Positions 22,454-30,502 of a stretch of 38,302 nt of DNA are shown one piece after another. Below the pieces are notes generated by a model, which ran no database searches, was not told the origin of the DNA, and was given only the letters and a program-made list of their open reading frames with translations. A program made the translations under genes and the position numbers. How positions within the stretch are numbered: the first letter of the stretch is position 1; each line of letters begins with the position of its first letter. Source of the stretch: Loigolactobacillus bifermentans DSM 20003 (GTDB taxonomy: Bacteria > Bacillota > Bacilli > Lactobacillales > Lactobacillaceae); contig NZ_AZDA01000017.1 of the NCBI RefSeq assembly GCF_001434575.1, forward strand, positions 1 to 38,302, given 5' to 3'.

Positions 22454-23423
22454 ACCGTTTTAACAACTTTTTCGTTAAGTGTTGGATCAACTTTTTGGCA
22501 GGTTGATCGGGTAACAGGTCGATGTCTAGTAATGCTTGCTGGGTCAACTCGTGGGCCATGGTTTGCGCACGTGTGACGCCATCGTTAGCTAGGACCAAGT
22601 CATGAATCCGTTGTTGGTCGGCATCGGTGAGGTCCAGGCGTTTTTCAAGCAATTGGACCAATTCACCTTGATCGGTTTCCAGCGCAAAAATCAACGGTAA
22701 GGCGTAGACGCCGGTCCGAATGTCTTCCATGACTGGTTTGCGAATTTGTGACATATCGCCGACGTAGTCTAAAACATCATCTTGAATTTGATAAGCTAAG
22801 CCTAACGACCGGCCAATTTGTTCGGCCGTTTCCACGATGATCTCAGGTGCATGGGCGAGTTTTGCTCCTTCAGAACAAGCAAGGGCAAATAAACGCGCTG
22901 TTTTGCCTTCGATCTCACGCAGGTATTCATCGACCTGTTCATTGGTATTGAAGTTTAAATCATACTGTGCCAGTTCGCCTTCAAGAATCGCCCGCATTGC
23001 CTTGGTATTTGTCGCAATATCGTCAAAACTTTCAGCGGCTTTTAAAACTTCATCGAAATAAAGTGTAAATAACAAGTCACCTGCATAAATCGCGCCACGA
23101 TTACCCACAGCGGTTTGAACCGTTGCCGTATTACGTCGCACAGGCGCATCATCGATCACGTCATCGTGGATCAACGTTGCTAAATGCAAAAATTCAATGG
23201 AAGCCGCACCAGCTTGCAACCGCTGCGGGTCTTGCGCCGAACCAAATTGGCTAAATAAATAAAAAAGGCCAGCACGAACGTATTTACCACCATGGGTGAT
23301 TAATTGTTGGACCCGTTGATGAACACTGGTTTGTTTAATATCGGCCTGTTGGAGTAGGTAGGGCTGAAGACTATTCAGTTGTTTTTGAATGGTGGGAAAG
23401 GCTGCCCAAAATGACTGACTCAT
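22446..23423 (-). CDS. Polyprenyl diphosphate synthase (menaquinone side chain)
   Basis: A 325-residue trans-prenyltransferase with GGKYVRAGLF, the first Asp-rich motif HDDVIDDAPVRR, FYAGDLLF-like AIYAGDLLFT and the second motif QIQDDVLDYVGD. It makes the long-chain isoprenoid (C35-C45 class) that MenA attaches to DHNA; the chain length cannot be read from sequence by eye. ATG 23423 is preceded by GTGAGGA; the upstream GTG at 23435 overlaps the stop of the preceding gene. It is translationally close (8 nt) to the 328-residue hypothetical gene, which could be a partner subunit. Confidence 0.92.
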   Translation of the reverse strand: MSQSFWAAFPTIQKQLNSLQPYLLQQADIKQTSVHQRVQQLITHGGKYVRAGLFYLFSQFGSAQDPQRLQAGAASIEFLHLATLIHDDVIDDAPVRRNTATVQTAVGNRGAIYAGDLLFTLYFDEVLKAAESFDDIATNTKAMRAILEGELAQYDLNFNTNEQVDEYLREIEGKTARLFALACSEGAKLAHAPEIIVETAEQIGRSLGLAYQIQDDVLDYVGDMSQIRKPVMEDIRTGVYALPLIFALETDQGELVQLLEKRLDLTDADQQRIHDLVLANDGVTRAQTMAHELTQQALLDIDLLPDQPAKKLIQHLTKKLLKRFS

Positions 23424-23431
23424 GGAAATCC

Positions 23432-24418
23432 TCACTTTATTTCAGAATTGGTAAATTTATGAATAAGTACCGTTAACTTTTCAGCCAGCGGGGTAAAAAC
23501 ATCAGCGAAGTATCGGTTGAGATCCAGCTGTTTGGTTGCCACTGGATCATTGGTAATCGCTTGCGCTTTTTCCCAAGCGAGTTGCCGCGTCGTTTCCAGC
23601 AATTGGGACCGCTGATGTTGGAGGTACTTGGTTAATTTTACTTGCTTTGTACCGTATTTAACAGTGTAATAGTAAAAAATCTCGTAGAAGGTATTATCCA
23701 AGTTCCAAAAGAAAATGTTTCGTCGCACGGGATCGTTTAACGCTTGACCAAAAAGATCGTTGCCAATAATTTCGTTCATGGCTAACGCAGCAGCCGATGA
23801 CATAATGGCTTGGCTTTGATGCTGGTCCGTTAAATGTCGGGTTAATGTGTCAAGCTTGTCAGGTTCAATGGCAAAGCCTAACGTTTTTTGCCGTTCTTCA
23901 GTCGAAAGGGTCTGCAAATGAGTCAGCATTTTCTGTTGCTCTGTTTGACCGTTTTTGATCAACGTTTGCGTCAGGTCCAGCAATAGCGTTTCATTAAGCG
24001 CTATATCAGCCTTTACTTGTTGCCAGATCAATTCAAAAGTGGCATTAAAATCTGCAAATAAAGCCTGAACCGAGGCAACGCGGTCTTTTTGTAATTGCCC
24101 TGCTTGTGTATGGGGCTCAAATTGAATCATCAGTGGCAGTGCCGCTGTTTCTGGCAACCCTGCCCGGCGCTGTTCTGCTAAATAGGTTTCGAGCTCATCC
24201 AGTTCCAGCAAGCCTAAAGGGGCAATGGTGATCTCAGAATTCGTCGCCATGATCTGTAAGGCAAACGGGGTGTCAGGTTGCTGATTTTTAACAAATGACT
24301 TTAAGGCAGTTTGTAACTTTTGGCGATTGTCTAAGTCGCTTTCAGGGTCAGCAAAAAAGCCCGATGTATAAATCGGCTTATTTGCATACTGGTGCTTTAA
24401 TTTTGCTTGTGCGTCCAT
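23432..24418 (-). CDS. Hypothetical protein beside polyprenyl synthase
   Basis: A 328-residue soluble, mostly helical protein I do not recognise. Features are a polar N-terminal domain (1-110), a Gln/Leu-rich middle (AMSSAAALAMNEIIGNDLF) and an aromatic stretch NIFFWNLDNTFYEIFYYYTVKYG. It has no signal peptide. It starts 1 nt after the preceding stop and ends 8 nt before the polyprenyl synthase start, a tight coupling that suggests a linked function. Heterodimeric heptaprenyl synthases have a small non-catalytic subunit, but this protein is longer and the resemblance is contextual only. Confidence 0.7.
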   Translation of the reverse strand: MDAQAKLKHQYANKPIYTSGFFADPESDLDNRQKLQTALKSFVKNQQPDTPFALQIMATNSEITIAPLGLLELDELETYLAEQRRAGLPETAALPLMIQFEPHTQAGQLQKDRVASVQALFADFNATFELIWQQVKADIALNETLLLDLTQTLIKNGQTEQQKMLTHLQTLSTEERQKTLGFAIEPDKLDTLTRHLTDQHQSQAIMSSAAALAMNEIIGNDLFGQALNDPVRRNIFFWNLDNTFYEIFYYYTVKYGTKQVKLTKYLQHQRSQLLETTRQLAWEKAQAITNDPVATKQLDLNRYFADVFTPLAEKLTVLIHKFTNSEIK

Positions 24419-24419
24419 G

Positions 24420-24686
24420 TTAGTTTGTTCCTTTATCCTGATTTTCTTGTAAAAAGGCAGTACCTTGCGCCGTTAGTTGCGCATGTTGTAAATCAACGCT
24501 GGCCACCAGTTTATCAGTGCCATCTTCAATATCGGCCTGAGCAATCAAATCATTTTCCGCAGCATATTGAATTGTTTGGTACAACATGGAACCAGGGTTA
24601 ATTGAACGCGCACCCGTGAAATTATGGTGTTGCACATCGGTTAAAATGCCAATGAGCTCCTCAGTTTGTGAAACGTTATGTGCCAT
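24420..24686 (-). CDS. Small protein, possibly YjcQ-type winged helix
   Basis: An 88-residue protein. The pattern of helices followed by LTAQGTAFLQEN near the C-terminus resembles small winged-helix proteins of the YjcQ type, but this is a weak resemblance. It has GAAGGAAGGG upstream, starts 15 nt after nreC and ends one base before the 328-residue gene, so it is in the nre/menaquinone operon. Confidence 0.65.
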   Translation of the reverse strand: MAHNVSQTEELIGILTDVQHHNFTGARSINPGSMLYQTIQYAAENDLIAQADIEDGTDKLVASVDLQHAQLTAQGTAFLQENQDKGTN

Positions 24687-24701
24687 GGGATACCCTTCCT
24701 T

Positions 24702-25361
24702 CTAAAAATCGATTAAACCGTGATGCAAGGCATAGTGGACCAGATCAACGCGATTTTTAAACCCGAGTTTGCGGTTGATACTGGCTTTGTGTGCTTCAAC
24801 AGTCTTGGTAGAAATATATAGTTTTGCCGCAATTTCTTTGTTAGCATAGCCTAAAGCAATGAGCGGTAGAATTTCTTTTTCGCGATTGGATAAGTCCGTG
24901 TAACCTTTTAAATCGACATCCAAATCAGGGGTATTGATTTTTTCAATATCCGTTTTGGTTAAAATAATGTTTTGATCAATATATGATTTATGCCGTGCAA
25001 CTGTTTTTAAGGCGGTTAACAGTTCAGCATCGGACGAACTTTTAAGAATATACGCAGCAGCGCCATTTTTAATCGCTTGATCAATATAGGCCTGTTCTTC
25101 GTGCATCGATAAAATAATAATGCCAACATCTGGATAACGCTCATGAATGCGTTGGGTCGTAATCAAGCCACTTTCGCCAGGAGGCATATTTAAGTCGAGA
25201 ATAATTAAATCGATGTCATATTGTTCAATTTTTAAAAAGGCTTCATTGCCATTAGCTGCTTCAGCAACCACTTCAAAATTAGCTTGTTGATTGATCAAAA
25301 AGGATAAGCCACTTCGAACAATTGCATGATCATCGGCAACCAATACTTTAAGCAAACTCAC
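24702..25361 (-). CDS. nreC: Response regulator NreC, NarL/LuxR family
   Basis: A 219-residue regulator. The receiver domain (1-120) has Asp10/Asp11, phosphoacceptor Asp56 in ILDLNMP, Ser85 and Lys107; the LuxR-type helix-turn-helix lies at 157-212 (LSNREKEILPLIALGYANKEIA). In staphylococci phosphorylated NreC activates narGHJI, nir and narT under anaerobic, nitrate-rich conditions. The start is GTG, preceded by AAAGGGGG. It follows nreB by 22 nt. Likely targets here are the narG/moeB and moaE/transporter intergenic regions. Confidence 0.93.
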   Translation of the reverse strand: MSLLKVLVADDHAIVRSGLSFLINQQANFEVVAEAANGNEAFLKIEQYDIDLIILDLNMPPGESGLITTQRIHERYPDVGIIILSMHEEQAYIDQAIKNGAAAYILKSSSDAELLTALKTVARHKSYIDQNIILTKTDIEKINTPDLDVDLKGYTDLSNREKEILPLIALGYANKEIAAKLYISTKTVEAHKASINRKLGFKNRVDLVHYALHHGLIDF

Positions 25362-25383
25362 CTGCCCCCTTTATATTAGAAAA

Positions 25384-26412
25384 TTAAACCACCGGGAATT
25401 CAGCCCGGACGGTGGTACCATTGCCCACACTTGAATCAATGTGGAAGGTCCCTTGAAGCGCTTTAACCCGTTCATTCATATTCATAAGCCCCAATGAATG
25501 ACCGTTAAAAGACCCCATTTGTTGTGTATCAAAACCCGACCCATCATCGATGATCTCCAGTGAGATCAGATGCGGGTGTTGAATTAAAATCAAATTGATT
25601 TCAGCGCACTTAGCGTGTTTGATCGCATTTGTCATTGATTCTTGGGCAATCCGATAAAAAACCGTTTGGACGTCTTCGCTAAGATGTTCTGTTTCAGCCC
25701 GGGCAATCACGTTGATCGTGATACCTGTATTTTCTTCTAAACGTTGTGCCAACGCTTTTAACGCAGGCACCAGTCCGAAGCTATCTAAAACAGAAGGGCG
25801 AATATCCAGCGCCATGCCTTTGACCTCACTGAGTGTCTCGTAAAGCTGATTTTCAATGAGCTTTGCTTGACTGCGAAAAGCAGCTTGATCGGTGGCAGCA
25901 GTGGCAGGCTCCAAGTGGCGAATTCCCATAATCGCAGAGTAAACCCCTTGGGCAATACTGTCGTGTAAATCTTGTGACAGGCGCTTGCGTTCTTCTTCAT
26001 GGGCCCGATTAACATATTGAACTAATTTGCGTTGTTGTGCAACCTGATCCATCCGTTGCAGCATGGCATTACTCTTTAAAGTTAGGGAATAAGTATGCTG
26101 CGCGTCATCCAATGGGGTGACCACTAAAAAGTAAGCCAACTTTTGATTATCGGCTGTTTTCAATGTCACAGGAATGGCCCGGTTAGGCATGACTTCTTTG
26201 ATCGCACAATGGAAACAATCGTCGGTATCATTGCGCTGTTGGGCTAACACAGACTGCATGAGGGAACAAAGATACGTTAGACTGAAGTGATAATTTTCAA
26301 GCAGTGTTTTCGCTGCTTGATTACTAATTAATAAGGCATCATTCTGAAAAATAAAAATAGCATCTGGCGATTCACTGAAGTTTTTTTCGATCCAACTGGT
26401 TGATTCAAGCAT
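25384..26412 (-). CDS. nreB: Sensor histidine kinase NreB
   Basis: A 342-residue cytosolic kinase with no membrane helix. Residues 1-115 are a PAS-like sensor region, followed by a HisKA_3 dimerisation domain with phospho-His150 (RLSQDLHDSIAQG) and an ATPase domain with TNAIKHA (261-267), DDGSGFD (289-295) and GHSLGL (304-309). In staphylococcal NreB an oxygen-sensitive 4Fe-4S cluster is held by two CxxC pairs. Here I see Cys49, then Cys66 and Cys69; the partner of Cys49 at position 52 is Met, so only three of four expected ligands are present. Adjacent nreA and nreC confirm the system. Confidence 0.92.
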   Translation of the reverse strand: MLESTSWIEKNFSESPDAIFIFQNDALLISNQAAKTLLENYHFSLTYLCSLMQSVLAQQRNDTDDCFHCAIKEVMPNRAIPVTLKTADNQKLAYFLVVTPLDDAQHTYSLTLKSNAMLQRMDQVAQQRKLVQYVNRAHEEERKRLSQDLHDSIAQGVYSAIMGIRHLEPATAATDQAAFRSQAKLIENQLYETLSEVKGMALDIRPSVLDSFGLVPALKALAQRLEENTGITINVIARAETEHLSEDVQTVFYRIAQESMTNAIKHAKCAEINLILIQHPHLISLEIIDDGSGFDTQQMGSFNGHSLGLMNMNERVKALQGTFHIDSSVGNGTTVRAEFPVV

Positions 26413-26466
26413 TTGCTAACCCCCTTATAAAGTATCTGGTGCAAAAACCACGTGTGTGGTGAATCA

Positions 26467-26922
26467 TTAAATTAAAACACCGGCCGACTGACGGTAATGT
26501 TCCAGGTGTGCAATCGTCTGCTGGGTTACTTGCTGTTGGGCATGACGATAACCTACCAATAAAACACCACCGACGCCTTGGGTCTCATGATCAAATAATG
26601 GAATGGCTGCAGCACTGGTTAATTGTTCAATTTGTGTGATTGGGCAAGAGACATAATCAGAATACTGATTATGCTGTAGATCATTTTCCAAGAATGGTTT
26701 ACCAGTTCGAACCACTAATCCGGCAATGCCGATTCCACTGCGCAACACAATTTTTCGGAATCGTTCGCTGGTATAACCAGCCGCGTAACGCCACCGAATT
26801 TTACGTAGACCACTATTTTCTTGCAGGGCGATGCCGACAAAATCAAAATCTTCATCCATATAAATTTGACGTACAAGTTGACTGGCCAAGTTGGTACTGT
26901 CATTTAGAATATCACCCATCAT
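26467..26922 (-). CDS. nreA: GAF-domain nitrate sensor NreA
   Basis: A 151-residue GAF protein. In Staphylococcus carnosus NreA binds nitrate and relieves inhibition of NreB. The pocket-type stretches are present: IRWRYAAGY, SGIGIAGLV and YSDYVSCPI. ATG 26922 (or 26919, the next codon but one base pair of codons later) follows AAAGGAAGTGA; the longer frame to 26946 is unlikely. TGCTATACT (extended -10 type) lies only about 15 nt upstream of the start, so transcripts from it would have almost no leader; read-through from the moeB operon is the alternative. Confidence 0.9.
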   Translation of the reverse strand: MMGDILNDSTNLASQLVRQIYMDEDFDFVGIALQENSGLRKIRWRYAAGYTSERFRKIVLRSGIGIAGLVVRTGKPFLENDLQHNQYSDYVSCPITQIEQLTSAAAIPLFDHETQGVGGVLLVGYRHAQQQVTQQTIAHLEHYRQSAGVLI

Positions 26923-26993
26923 AATCACTTCCTTTGAGTATAGCACAATTTTCGAAAACTAATGAGAAGAGTTATCAATTAAATGTAAGCGGA

Positions 26994-27224
26994 TTATTTT
27001 TCAGCCTTTAAGAAAGTGCGGTAATGGTCGTAGTCCGCTTGAACTGGCAAAATTTGTTGTTCTAACCGTTCAATGGCTTCATCTTGTTCCAAGGTGCGTA
27101 GATCGTTACGTTGATCAGTAATTTCATTTTCTAATAGGGTCCGGCGAATGCGCAGATCCATTAAGGCGATTTTAAGTAGTTTTTGAAAGTCGCCTTCAGA
27201 CATATCAGCTTTAGTTGGCATCAT
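26994..27224 (-). CDS. Small coiled-coil hypothetical protein
   Basis: A 76-residue, charged, all-helical protein (LMDLRIRRTLLENEITDQRNDLRTLEQDEAIERLEQQ shown in part), likely a coiled coil, with no recognised family. It lies between mobA (32 nt) and nreA (71 nt) and has AAAGGAG before its ATG, so it is a real operon member. A role in nitrate respiration is inferred only from position. Confidence 0.7.
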   Translation of the reverse strand: MMPTKADMSEGDFQKLLKIALMDLRIRRTLLENEITDQRNDLRTLEQDEAIERLEQQILPVQADYDHYRTFLKAEK

Positions 27225-27256
27225 AGGTGCTCCTTTATTATAAAATCAAGCCGCCA

Positions 27257-27829
27257 TTAGCGGCGATAGTTTAAGTTTTGTAAATGGTCCGTTGGTGCGA
27301 TCAGCTGAGGCTGGCACTGACAAGCTTGTTTTAAAAAAGTTTGTAGGCGGTAGTGCTGATCAGCAAGGGCCGTTGTTAATTGATCGACAGGTAATTGAAA
27401 GTGCGCAATGGTAAAGTGTGACCGTTGGGGTGTGGCCAAAAAGCTTGGCCAGTTGGTCCATACAGTTTTCAATTCAGCTGACGTGAGATAGGGGTAATCA
27501 GTCGGCACCATTAATAATTCTGGTGTGGCTTGTGCTAACCAGTGACTGGCAGCAAATAGGGCACTTAAAGGACCACAGCCTTGGTAAGGTGGTTGGTCGG
27601 TTAAAACGTGAACGTGTGGTTCAGCTTGAAAGTAGACCTGGAGGCGGTGCTGATTTTGCGCATTGGCACCGATCAGAATCGTTGAACAAAATGGTTGTAA
27701 TAACGTGGCCATTTTCGCACATAAAGGTTGCTGTTCACCTGGTAAACAATAAAGGGCCTTATCCTGGCCAAAGCGGCGTGATTGGCCGCCAGCTAAGATA
27801 AGGCCGATTGGGCTACTCTGTAGGGGCAT
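27257..27829 (-). CDS. mobA: Molybdenum cofactor guanylyltransferase
   Basis: Adds GMP to molybdopterin to form the bis-MGD cofactor used by NarG. The 190-residue nucleotidyltransferase has the N-terminal [18 protein letters not shown], and [15 protein letters not shown] and VPTDYPYLT in the expected positions. ATG 27829 is inside the end of moaC (17-nt overlap) with a weak ribosome binding site, so translation is probably coupled. The longer open frame upstream overlaps moaC and is not used. Confidence 0.93.
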   Translation of the reverse strand: MPLQSSPIGLILAGGQSRRFGQDKALYCLPGEQQPLCAKMATLLQPFCSTILIGANAQNQHRLQVYFQAEPHVHVLTDQPPYQGCGPLSALFAASHWLAQATPELLMVPTDYPYLTSAELKTVWTNWPSFLATPQRSHFTIAHFQLPVDQLTTALADQHYRLQTFLKQACQCQPQLIAPTDHLQNLNYRR

Positions 27830-28298
27830 CGAATTTGAAGTGACCACTTTTACCACCTGCTTTTTCAACCAAGTGCACGTTTTCAATGATCATGCCACGA
27901 TCAATGGCCTTACACATATCATAAATTGTTAAGGCCGCAATTTGACAGGCATTTAAGGCTTCAATTTCTACGCCTGTGACGTGTTTTGTTTTGACTGTTG
28001 TGGTAATGGTAATGCAATCATGATCATTGTCGGTGAAATGAATATCGACACCGGTTAGTGGAATCAAATGACACATGGGGATCAGATTGCTGGTTTGTTT
28101 CGCAGCCATAATACCAGCCACTTGTGCAACAGCCAGAACGTCACCTTTTTTCATGGTGCCTGCGTGAATGCGCGCTAACGTTTCTGGGTGCATTTTGATG
28201 CGACCAGTAGCGGTGGCGGTACGCGCCGTGACGGCCTTTGCAGTGACATCCACCATTTTGGCACGATGCTGGTCGTTAAAGTGTGTGAGTTCTGCCAT
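27813..28298 (-). CDS. moaC: Cyclic pyranopterin monophosphate synthase
   Basis: Completes conversion of the MoaA product to cPMP. The 161-residue protein has [14 protein letters not shown], the [21 protein letters not shown] region, the catalytic [13 protein letters not shown] and the CKAIDRGM motif. Length is typical. It follows mobB by 28 nt and overlaps mobA. Confidence 0.96.
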   Translation of the reverse strand: MAELTHFNDQHRAKMVDVTAKAVTARTATATGRIKMHPETLARIHAGTMKKGDVLAVAQVAGIMAAKQTSNLIPMCHLIPLTGVDIHFTDNDHDCITITTTVKTKHVTGVEIEALNACQIAALTIYDMCKAIDRGMIIENVHLVEKAGGKSGHFKFDAPTE

Positions 28299-28326
28299 AA
28301 CTTATAAAACCTACTTTCTGAAATAA

Positions 28327-28824
28327 TTAGTGAGTGGCCAGGTGTTGCCAGTAATGTTGAAACCAGTGTTGGCGGGCAGCAGATGTTTGCCAGTCTAAAA
28401 CAGTTGTCTGATTTAAGGGCCACAAGCTGGCCCAGGCCAGTACGTGTGTTAAAGCGCCAAAGTCAGCCGGCTGATCTTGTGGCCGCAACAGCACGATTTT
28501 GGGATAGTCGGCTGTTTTAAAGCCTTCCATCAAGCACAAATCATTGTTTGGCCGCACCAACTGACGTAACTGGTGCGGTGTTGGCGGCGTGGCGACTTGT
28601 TCGTGCTGAAACACGCCAGTTGCAGTTGCTAAAATGACTTGTTGAGCGCCATGATCACTAAAACGCGCGGTATCTGTATTGGCTTGGTCCATTTGGCTTT
28701 CGTGTTCATCATGTTTTAAAACACTGGTGGTGAGCTGCAACTGCTGGCAACAGGTTAAAAAGTCGTTAACGGTGGTTGTTTTACCACTTTTTTTAAAGCC
28801 GATTATTTGAAGGGTAGGAGCCAT
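28327..28824 (-). CDS. mobB: Molybdopterin-guanine dinucleotide biosynthesis adaptor
   Basis: A GTP-binding P-loop protein that assists MobA. The 165-residue product has the Walker A GFKKSGKTTT (residues 9-18), KHDEHESQMDQANTDTARF and LCLMEGFK, typical for MobB. The start lies 22 nt inside the 3' end of moeA. Confidence 0.93.
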   Translation of the reverse strand: MAPTLQIIGFKKSGKTTTVNDFLTCCQQLQLTTSVLKHDEHESQMDQANTDTARFSDHGAQQVILATATGVFQHEQVATPPTPHQLRQLVRPNNDLCLMEGFKTADYPKIVLLRPQDQPADFGALTHVLAWASLWPLNQTTVLDWQTSAARQHWFQHYWQHLATH

Positions 28825-30023
28825 GTGTCGACCTCAGCGTTTAAGGCAATGGGTTCAGGACTGTGTGGAATCATGAACAAGCAGCTAGTGGCTTGTAAAT
28901 TACCAAGATCACCTGAGCGATCACTACCGTGTAACTGCACCTGATAGCCAGTAGCCGTTAAGGTGTAAGTACCGCGCAATAATTTATCATACCCATTCGT
29001 TTTATCGTAAGGCTTTACTAAGGTTGCAGTGACTTTTTTCAGGCGTGATGGTTGGTTGACAAAGCGCCGTAAAACAGGCTCCATAAACATATAAAAGCCG
29101 GTGTAACAAGCACCAGGATTGCCAGATAAGGCCATAATAAAGGTGTCATTGTGAACAAAAGCCGTGGTGACACTGCCAGGTCGTAAGCTAAGTTTATTAA
29201 AAATCAACTGGTCTGCTTCACGGGCAGCAGTGGCTAAATAGTCAAAATCGCCAACCGAAACGCCGCCATCGGTAATAATCAGGTCGTTTGCCGCTTCTAA
29301 ACGGGTCAAATTTGCTTGTAATAATTGGTAATCATCTGGAATTTGAACCACTTCTGTGACGATACCACCATTTTCTTGCACCAAGCCTGCAATTAAGGGA
29401 CCGTTGCTGTTGTAGATTTTACCTGGTTGTGGGGCATCCGTGGGTTGCAGCAATTCAGTGCCTGTGGTGATGATTGCCACTTTAGGCTGACGGTAAACCG
29501 CTACTTCGGTGTAGCCGAAAGCCGCTAGGATGCTCAGACCACCTGGATTCAGTTCGGTACCAGCCGTTAATAAGGTTTGGCCTTTGGCAAATTCTGAACC
29601 TGCGTCCGTGATGTTGATCCGGTCGCTGCCTGTCATAATTTTGATTTGGTCATCATGTTCAGGAACCGCTCGCGTTTGTTCTAACATAATGACTTTATCG
29701 CCAGTATCTGGTACGTGAGCACCGGTCATGATCCGAACGGTTTCATTTTCACCTAGCACACCATCAAAATTGGCGCCGGCTTGGACTTCACCTAAGACTT
29801 TGAAGACCTTTGGATAACCTTGATCGTCTGCATGGCGAATGGCGTAACCATCATAGCCAGAGCGCCGAAAATTTGGAAATGGATAAGGTGCCGTAATATC
29901 CTTGGCAAGGGTGCGATGATTTGCTTCTGTAACCGGAATCGTTTCAATCGCGGTGGGTAATTTAACAGTCGTAAGCCGTGCTTGTGCTTCGGCTAAATTA
30001 ATAGGATGACGACGATCTAACAT
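28803..30023 (-). CDS. moeA: Molybdopterin molybdotransferase
   Basis: Inserts molybdate into adenylylated molybdopterin. The 406-residue protein shows the four-domain MoeA layout, with FRRSGYDGYAI (near residue 52, corresponding to the usual S-x-DGYA loop), VRIMTGAHVP, GDKVIMLEQ, the MPT-binding ITDGGVSVGDFDY and ALSGNPGACYTGF. It needs the adenylylated substrate made by the MoaB/MogA homologue encoded just upstream (11 nt). Confidence 0.96.
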   Translation of the reverse strand: MLDRRHPINLAEAQARLTTVKLPTAIETIPVTEANHRTLAKDITAPYPFPNFRRSGYDGYAIRHADDQGYPKVFKVLGEVQAGANFDGVLGENETVRIMTGAHVPDTGDKVIMLEQTRAVPEHDDQIKIMTGSDRINITDAGSEFAKGQTLLTAGTELNPGGLSILAAFGYTEVAVYRQPKVAIITTGTELLQPTDAPQPGKIYNSNGPLIAGLVQENGGIVTEVVQIPDDYQLLQANLTRLEAANDLIITDGGVSVGDFDYLATAAREADQLIFNKLSLRPGSVTTAFVHNDTFIMALSGNPGACYTGFYMFMEPVLRRFVNQPSRLKKVTATLVKPYDKTNGYDKLLRGTYTLTATGYQVQLHGSDRSGDLGNLQATSCLFMIPHSPEPIALNAEVDTWLLPFK

Positions 30024-30034
30024 GATTTAAAAAC

Positions 30035-30502
30035 CTACTTTCTGCGTTCAAAGAGTAAATGTTCATATTCTGGTGCAATCAGCTGTTCGAAAGCTGTTTT
30101 GCAGGCGCCAGTTGAGCCTGGCAACACGTAGCAAAGTTGTTCCCGGACGTTAAATCCGGCCATTGCACGTGAGGCCAAAGCGTGGGTGCCGATCTCGCGA
30201 TAACTTAACTCGCGGAAAGTCTCACCAAAACCCGGAATCGGAGTTGGTAAAAGCGGCTGTAAGGCTGGAAAAGTGACATCGCGTTGTGCAATGCCAGTGC
30301 CACCGTTTGTAATGATCAAATCAAGCGGTGTTCGTTCAAAGTCGAGAAAGGCGGCTTGAATGTCAACGAGATCATCTGGTACAACTTTGCGGTCAACCAC
30401 TTGCACATTGGCAGCCGTCAAAGCCTGTTCAAGCCACTGACCACTTTTGTCGGTGGCTAATTGGCGGGTGTCACTTACAGTTAAAATAGCGGCAGTTGTC
30501 AT
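30035..30502 (-). CDS. moaB: Molybdopterin adenylyltransferase (MoaB/MogA)
   Basis: Adenylylates molybdopterin before molybdenum insertion. The 155-residue protein has ILTVSDTR, DKSG, LIITNGGTGIAQRDVT and YVLPGSTGACKTAFEQLI, the standard MoaB/MogA motifs. The ATG overlaps the moeB stop as ATGA. Confidence 0.95.
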   Translation of the reverse strand: MTTAAILTVSDTRQLATDKSGQWLEQALTAANVQVVDRKVVPDDLVDIQAAFLDFERTPLDLIITNGGTGIAQRDVTFPALQPLLPTPIPGFGETFRELSYREIGTHALASRAMAGFNVREQLCYVLPGSTGACKTAFEQLIAPEYEHLLFERRK

